Assembly: GCA_019915015.1 (NCBI GenBank)
Contig: JAHBBC010000043.1
Location: forward strand, 143,111-207,110
Direction of reading: 5' to 3'
DNA length: 64,000 nucleotides
Source of the DNA: Auriscalpium vulgare
Lineage: Eukaryota; Basidiomycota; Agaricomycetes; Russulales; Auriscalpiaceae
The position numbers and the translations under genes were made by a program. Positions 57,701-64,000 of this stretch are shown in pieces. The notes beneath the pieces are model-generated. The model was not told the origin of the DNA. It was given only the letters and a program-made list of their open reading frames with translations, and made no database searches. Every line of letters starts with the position of its first letter. The stretch's first letter is position 1.

Positions 57701-58237
57701 GAAGACCAAAATCTCATAGATGATGCCATCTTTTGTATCATTACAGCATGTCAGCTACATGATAAACTTGAAGATGGAAGGCGAGTTGCCCTCCATGACT
57801 ATGATATATTGGCAAGATTATACAATAAGCAGGACAAGTTTGAGTTAGCTAAAGTTGCTCTCTTAAAATCTGTTAAGCTCCACAGATTACTTGATAATGA
57901 AGAAGGCATAGTGTATGCACTGTATGAACTTGGCAGTGTTTGCATTCACTTGAACCAGGATGAAGAAGCTGAGAGATACTTCTATGAATCAATGGCTGTG
58001 TCCAGGAGCGTAGGCATACAGTGGCATGAGCAAGACTGTCTCCTTGGGTTGGTGGATGTCTTTGATGCTAACAGAAGGGGTGCTCTGGCGAACCACAAGA
58101 AAGCAACCCAACTTTGTTTGCAAGCTGTGAAAATGAGCAAGGTGGCTGATCCTTCGGAGACTCATCAGCTGAGACTACAACTGTGCTTGTCGAGATTGGA
58201 AGAGTTGAGTGTCGCGAGGGTTGATACAGAGGATTAG
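54736..58237 (+). pseudogene. NLR-C: third NLR-like STAND-TPR gene, three frameshifts
   Basis: Exons 54736-54799, 54861-55039, 55097-55257, 55312-55450, 55507-55554, 55608-55627 and a large one from 55684 repeat the NLR-A plan, down to a 20 nt penultimate exon. The helical domain (SVLKEIGEMGTKLPMLKGPA) is followed by NTPase motifs: Walker A GPGGIGKTTLAL, Walker B HCIICFDNFET, sensor LVVTMRG and CLPLAV. TPR repeats run to the stop at 58237. The large exon is broken by single-base shifts near 56,230, 57,090 and 57,410; each time the family sequence resumes in another frame. It is a diverged relative, not a recent copy, of A and B. As sequenced it cannot make the full protein. Confidence 0.82.
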
Positions 58238-58377
58238 CATAGATATGTGTTTTGTTTTATAGACTTCAGTTCAATCAGCTTATCTGGAGTGGTTCTCCCA
58301 TCTCCACTCGCTGTAATGACAGCATTCAAGGTAGGCTGGATCTCACATAGCAGTGAAAGCACTCAGAAAAGATGTAC

Positions 58378-59897
58378 TCATTCACATGTGACACTCCATC
58401 CCTCCCATTCCACTCGGCCTTCCTGAATGTCCACCAGCCTCTCCCAAAGAGCTCGTACAACAGGTCCGATGTGGTCTCCACCATACGACGGCAACACAAT
58501 GTCTCGCTCCTCCCAACCAATCCGTGAGATGGCGTTGACGACGACAGCTGTACCCACACAAAAAGCTTCGACCAGCTGGCCGCTCGCAGACCATGCCACG
58601 AGCTCAGGCATGGTGATCGGGCGCTCGTGTGTGTACAAGCGGAGGCTATTGGAAAGGTGCGGCAGGGACGTCGCAGATGGATGCGCGTTCAGTAAGGATA
58701 GCACGGAAGCGCGCGTGACGCCCGGCAGGATCGTGCCGTCCAGAGGCGGCGTGACGATATCTAGGTCTAAGGGATTGCATATGAGTACGAGGGTCAAAGA
58801 GGTAAATACTGTCGCAACTTACGACCGTCCTCGCGTTTCAGTGCGATGAAGAAGTTCATCGCGCCCGCCTCCGTGATGGTATCGCCAAGCAGCCAAAGGA
58901 CCTGCTGGTAACCTTTTTCCGCCGCAAGGCGCTGTGGGTGGAAACCCGGTGCATAGTTCAGGCCGAGCTTGTGTCCGCCCGTGCCGCCGGGCCACGAGCG
59001 GACATGGTCGCTCACGGCATACAGCGAGATACCTGCCGGCGTGCGGAAGAACGGCCCCGCAGGCGACATGATCACGTACAGCGACGCGTGGGTCGATGCG
59101 GTCACGCCGAGCCCGGGACGCGTGCCGATGAGCGTCGGGCGCAGGTAGAGGCTGTGACCACGTGCGCGCGGGATCCAGCGCGCGTCGATGGCGATGAGCT
59201 TTTGCAGGAGGACGAGGAATGCGTCGGTGTCGAAAGGCTGCAAATAGAGGAACACATTGGTCAGACGCGTGAGGCGGTCAGAAGTGGGTGATAATGGACG
59301 TACGGGGAGTGCAACGCGCGCAGCAGACTTGGCCATGCGCGCCATGTTGAGCTTTGGTCGGAAGAGGCGCGGGACGCCGTCGGGGCCAAGGTATGCCTGG
59401 CGTAAGAGATACATGAGGATCTAGGTCGAGAACGAGATAGTGGAGATGCACCTTCATACCCTCGAAGACGTTGGTACAATACTGAAAACATGAACTTGCG
59501 GGATCCAACGTCAATGGTCCATAGGGCCTGATCTCCGGCGCGGACCAGCCGCTGGCCGGGTCGTATTCGAGGTAAAGCATGTGGTCTGTGAATAGCTGAG
59601 ATACGTGTCAACGATAGACGCGGAGAGGACGCGAAACAGGCGCTACCTGGCCAAAAATGAGATCATCGGCGTGGGGTATCTCCTTTAGCTTGTCCTCTGG
59701 GACGAGAGTGATGGTCAAGCGCGATGGCTGCGACGACATCAACATGAGCCGTTGGTAAGGAAGCGAGCGGTGGTACGCACATCTATGTCGGAGTGGGGTG
59801 TCGGTGGGATTAGGCCGTTCTTGATGACCTGAAGGTCGTCTGCAGGCATAGGCAGGCCGTTCGCCATGAGAGGCTGAGTGTCCGTCTGGATGGCCAT
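58378..59897 (-). CDS. bcat: Branched-chain amino-acid aminotransferase
   Basis: Six exons (59897-59781, 59727-59647, 59595-59452, 59396-59304, 59237-58823, 58766-58378) encode 412 residues, all with GT-AG introns. Class IV PLP fold motifs are in order: LFTDHMLYLEYD, NVFEGMK, RLFRPKLNMARMAKSAARVA, the PLP-binding lysine in GGHKLGLNYAPG (about residue 235), the block QQVLWLLGDTITEAGAMNFF, then LPGVTRASVLSLL. The enzyme interconverts Leu, Ile and Val with their 2-oxo acids using 2-oxoglutarate/glutamate. The N-terminus (MAIQTDTQPLMANGLPMPAD) lacks a clear mitochondrial presequence, suggesting a cytosolic form. Confidence 0.95.
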
Positions 59898-60366
59898 GGC
59901 GGTTTGTCGATCTAGGTGGATGACGCCGGCGATGGTGCTCGATGTCTTTTATACTCCGTGGGCGGCTAGAGACAGCTGACCGGGAGTCGAGTCAGGGAGC
60001 GAGGTGGGGGAAGAAGAGTCGAGGCAAAGCCGCGTTCACGGCAGCCATTCAGTTTCTGCGACACGTGCACGAAATTTTGGTTAGATAAGATAAGATGTCG
60101 ACTTGTTGGCCGAGCACGATCACATTTACGGCCCAGTTCTGGCGCAAAAACAAGCGGCGGTGGCCCGATGAGCCGACGAGGGCAGCCGTAGCCCGATTTC
60201 AGCCCGAAGGTGGAGGAGCGAGGTCAGCTGGCGTATAGAGCGGGTAACGGCTCGGCAACGAGGGCGCTCTCAAAGGCTCAGAATCACACTGTCGGACTGC
60301 TCATGGTATGTGGATTACGCACATGCACATCGTACACGTCAAGCCGCTGCTCGCTGATCAATGCCG
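59898..60366. other. BCAT promoter and gcn20 3' flank
   Basis: No gene is seen. It holds the upstream region of the aminotransferase and the 3' flank of the ABC-F gene, which runs toward it. Confidence 0.4.
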
Positions 60367-63300
60367 TTACGGCCGCGCCTTGATGTTGCTCACGATGAGA
60401 TTCTGGTCGGGAAGTTTCAGCGCATGAACGTTGTCTGGGTGCAGCAGATCTATTCACCTTATAGGCCTGCACGTCGCCCATGAACTTCGTAACGCCGCCA
60501 TCTCCACATACCCAGAGCTAGCCAGCGAGATGTCATGTCAAGTACAGGACGCGCGAGGAACAAGGGACGAACCTCTTTCGCAACAGTCGTGATAAATCGC
60601 TCGTCGTGGGAGATGATAATCACACCTCCGTTCCAGCTGCTAAGAGCCGCCATAAGAGCATCCAAGCCCTACACCAACGAAAGCGGTCAGTGCGATGTCA
60701 GACAGCAATTCAATGGCGCGCTAACCTCGAGATCGAGGTGATTGGTAGGCTGGGTGATAACAAATGAGCACGTCTGGGAACAGCTGGATGCGACTGAAGA
60801 GGCGTACCTCATCAAGCAACAGGATGTGCGGCCGCTGTAAAGATAACACCGCGAACGCAACGCGCGATTTCTGACCTCCACTCAGCGTTCCGATCAACTG
60901 CAGCCTATACGCGGATACGTTAGCGCGTATCAGAGCAATGCGGGACAGGAGACTTACCCAGTCATGCCGCTAATCTGAAAATTTCCCAAATGACTGCGGT
61001 ACTCTTGCTCTGTTTTGCCGGGAATCTGGATGCGAGGAATTGGACCGGGTTCATAGTCTGGATGAGTGTGTCAACGTGATGCTGAGCGAAGTATCCGCTG
61101 TTACGATGGGTAAGAGGTGATTATCGTATGATAAGAGGAAGCTTACACGCGCAACCGGCCGTTACGGTTGACCTGACCGGCCATAGGGTTGAGTTCTCCG
61201 GTCAGGAGCTTGATCCTGTCATGTTGATACGATTAGTGACGAGTTCGATATATATCCGAGGGACACTAACAGGGTGGACTTTCCGGCACCATTCGCGCCG
61301 ACGATGGCGATGCGAGAGTCAAGCCCGACATCAATGTTGATCTTGTTTAGGATGATCTTCGCCACGTCGTAGCCGAATGTGACCTCGGAAAGTTGAAGTA
61401 GAGGCGGGGAGATCTTTTCCGTCTCGGGGAAGCTGTTGGGCCACAAGATTGGTCTCGTAATGGACAAAGGTAGACGTGGATGCGAACCGGAAGGTTTCTG
61501 TGTCTTCTACTTCTGGAGGTGAGAGCTCCGGTAGCTGGGGAAGACGTGAGCGAAGAGCATTTGAGAAAGGCCTGCGCTTCGCCAACCTTTTCGAGAATTT
61601 TGATTTTCGACTGTGCCTGTGCAGCTGTTGTCCAAGAGATACATACGTCAGCTGCGCCCCACAATATGGCATCCAAGGAACTTACCGCGGTTAGCGTTAT
61701 ACCGCCATCGGTCGATGAAGGCCTGCAAGTGCTTGCGGTACTCCATTTGCGCATCGTACTCCCGCGTGAGGTTGCGCTCACGCTCGGACTTCGTGGAGTA
61801 GAACTGGGTGAAGTTCCTGTTTCGCAGCAAAGGTCAGAAACGATGTAAGACACCACGCGGAGTTGAGGAGCACCCTTTGTAGTAATCGAGCCTGCCGGAG
61901 TGCTGATGGATAATGTCCGTGGCGACGGCGTCTCTGGAGTGCCTTGTCAAGTAGCGCACAAAAAACAAGGTGAAGCCGCATACAAGAAGGCGCGGTCGTG
62001 AGACACGACGAGTAGGGTGCCTGGCCATGTTTGCAAGTAGTCTTCAAGCCATGCGAGAGCGTTCAAGTCGACTGTGAGGGCCTTAGCGGGCATCTAACGT
62101 GCACGAAGGAGAACGCTCACTGTGATTTGAAGGCTCATCGAGAAGGAGGAGAGCAGGCTAGGACGATTATGAGTGCATGTCAGTAGATCGAGCGAACTAC
62201 CACAGTATACCTTTACAAAAAGAGCTCGTGCAAGCGCGAGCCGCATTCTACGACGTGGTCAGGATCTGTCGCTTCAAGTAATGAGTAAGCATTTACCGCC
62301 AACCACCACTGAAGGATCTCGTCGGCCGCGACTGGTCTTCTTCGTGGAATCCCAAGCCTAACCATGCCAAGACGATAGGTATATGGTGTGGACATAGTCC
62401 AAACAACACGCACCTGCGAGAAGCGCAGCCGCTCTTGCGGGACCACTTTCCGCCTCCATCTCCGCCAGGCTCGCGTGTACCTCCGTGAGGCGGGCACTCA
62501 CCTCGTCCCGCGCTTCCTCCAGTCGCGCATCCGACATCTCTTCGCCACCAGCACCCGGCTTCTCGAGCTCAGCGAGCTTCGCGTCCAGCGCAGCCTGCTC
62601 CTTGAGTAGGTGATCGCGCCACACATCTGCTTTGAGGACAGAGTCGATGGCAGAAGTGTCGTCACCGACGATCTGAGGGAGAGATCAGACGAGGAAGAGA
62701 GACTGCACGAAGAGGTTATTTACTTCTTGCTCGACGAAGAGGATGGTGATGTGCGGTGGGATGGGTACATCACGCATGGCGATGTGCCGCAGGAGCGTGG
62801 ACTTTCCGACACCATTGCGGCCGATGAGACCGTATCGGCGGCCGTGAGCAAGGGTGAGGGAAGCACCGGACCTGAATGGAGAATGGTCAGACGAGTTCGA
62901 ATCGACGTAGGTAGGGGTCCTACAATATGCGGTTCGACCCAAAGTTGACGTCGATCGAAGGAAGGTGGATATCTTTGCTCTTATTTTTCGAGGCCGCACC
63001 GCTCGCCTCCAGGGGATTGATCTGCACAAAGCATTACAGTCTGTGCTGTGCGCGTGGAGGGTAGATGTCACCTTCATGAACATCTCCTCGTAGGATTGCT
63101 GCAAGAAACATGTAAACGACGATGAAGGCTAGTCGAGTTCAACGCAGCGCACCTTATTCTTGTTCGCCTGCTCCAAGAGTTTAGAGCCTTCGTACAGATC
63201 TCTCCGCGAACGTTTCTCGATCTTGGCCTTGAGCTTCGCCTCTTGCTTCTCCAGCTTTTTGACATCGACACGCGATGCCCTACACGCGGTTAGATATGCA

Positions 63301-63680
63301 AACAGGACAGTCGCATGCACTCACTTTCCCTTGTTGATCGACTCCAGGTCCACGCCCTCCGCGAACGCGATCGTGCTCGACATCGCACCTGCTTTGCTCA
63401 TGTCCATGACCTTGTCCAGCCGTTGCAGCTTCGGCCCTCCACGAGCCTTTTCTCTCTGTACGAGCCTCTCCTGCAGGATGCCGGTGAGACTCTTCATGAG
63501 GGGCTCGAGCGCGTCTTCCTTGCCAATGGTCACGGACTCGAGCATGTACCGCGCGACCTCGAGGATGTCCTCATCTTCGCTCGCGTCGTCGACGAGGTAG
63601 CCGGAGAGATACTGCACGACAATCTCCTCTGTGCCCGGAAGACTTGACCGGATCTGCTCGGCAATTTCGATGGAGGACAT
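60367..63680 (-). CDS. gcn20: ABC-F ATPase, GCN20 type, with an apparent frameshift
   Basis: About 20 short exons on the minus strand. Clear ones are 63680-63325, 63279-63153, 63098-63072, 63021-62924, 62871-62724, and one starting at 62672. The N-terminal GCN1-binding region ([20 protein letters not shown]) is followed by NBD1 (Walker [10 protein letters not shown], signature [15 protein letters not shown], Walker B LLLDEP), the linker ([20 protein letters not shown]), then NBD2 (Walker [10 protein letters not shown], signature [12 protein letters not shown], Walker [15 protein letters not shown]). It ends [14 protein letters not shown]20 works with GCN1 on stalled ribosomes to activate the GCN2 kinase. 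Near 61,018-61,024 one base is missing relative to the family: [13 protein letters not shown] needs another G. Confidence 0.9.
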
Positions 63681-63945
63681 AGTGCTCGGGGTCGGTGCGC
63701 GAGTGAGTAGTGCCAGAGTCTGCGCGGTGTCCCCAAGTCAGGTTTCCCACACGCGCGTCCTCCAGTGCAACTAACTGCCCTTGTATGACGACCACGCACC
63801 CCGCCTTCGATTCCTCAGCCGTGTGGCTCTTTCCACCGCTCAAGCTCAAGTCGCTCACGTATTTGAAGGACCACTGACCCAGTGCGCAGGTGCCAACCCA
63901 TAAATGAATATCCCCACGTGCGGTTCCTTCTGTCATGACACTGTC
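63681..63945. promoter_or_regulatory. Divergent intergenic region, gcn20 and next gene
   Basis: This 265 bp lies between the gcn20 start on the minus strand and a probable gene start at 63946 on the plus strand. No specific site is assigned. Confidence 0.35.
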
Positions 63946-64000
63946 ATGACTTCTGTGCGCGCCCGCCTGCCATCACTCGTCTTCAAAGACCTTGCCGCCT
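63946..64000 (+). CDS. Start of an unidentified gene, cut by the window edge
   Basis: An open frame reads MTSVRARLPSLVFKDLAA to the end of the window. Its divergent placement close to gcn20 is typical of gene starts here, but 18 codons are too few to identify it. Confidence 0.3.
   Translation, partial: MTSVRARLPSLVFKDLAA

Noticed and set aside
1..64000. CRISPR arrays, bacterial operons, tRNA or rRNA genes
   Set aside because: I saw no regularly spaced direct repeats, no rRNA, and no convincing tRNA promoter boxes. The genome is clearly eukaryotic. A covariance-model scan was not possible here.

Overview
This window is nuclear DNA of a filamentous basidiomycete, most likely an agaricomycete and possibly a polypore. 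The evidence is many 45-60 bp GT-AG introns, GC-rich housekeeping genes, F-box and SET families typical of mushrooms, a DUF6589 relic, and Ty1/copia and other transposon debris. No species can be named from the sequence alone.

Layout. 1-2420: the 5' part of a decayed Ty1/copia element on the minus strand, with its LTR and a half-tRNA-type primer site. 3.2-6.9 kb: a SET-domain gene and an F-box gene. 7.2-8.0 kb: a broken P450. 9.27-11.79 kb: the ER chaperone BiP/Kar2 with 10 exons, an HDEL tail and UPRE-like promoter motifs. 12.9-14.2 kb: an unrecognised coiled-coil gene. 16.7-38.7 kb: an inverted segmental duplication. Its arms each carry an NLR-like (STAND NTPase-TPR) gene, A on plus and B on minus, and a relic of a protein disulfide isomerase gene. 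The 13 kb between the two NLR genes is a transposon nest that includes two very large palindromes. 38.8-42.6 kb: a second P450 relic and a DUF6589 pseudogene. 43.2-46.7 kb: a second SET + F-box pair in the same order and orientation as the first. 47.1-50.2 kb: a divergent pair of mitotic genes, a Dbf2/Sid2-type NDR kinase and kinetochore protein Spc25, sharing a 189 bp promoter with an MCB motif. 54.7-58.2 kb: a third, frameshifted NLR-like gene (C). 58.4-59.9 kb: branched-chain aminotransferase. 60.4-63.7 kb: a GCN20-type ABC-F ATPase with one apparent frameshift. 63.9 kb: the start of another gene.

Most interesting system: the NLR-like family. A and B are almost identical, introns included, over about 2.3 kb covering the N-terminal helical domain and the NTPase. 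They then diverge abruptly at the start of the TPR array, while their 5' flanks are also diverged. This is the pattern expected from gene conversion that keeps the signalling half uniform while the TPR (putative sensor) half diversifies. The function of these proteins is inferred only from domain layout.

Exon boundaries were placed by hand from splice motifs, reading phase and family conservation. Coordinates are exact where stated and approximate where marked.
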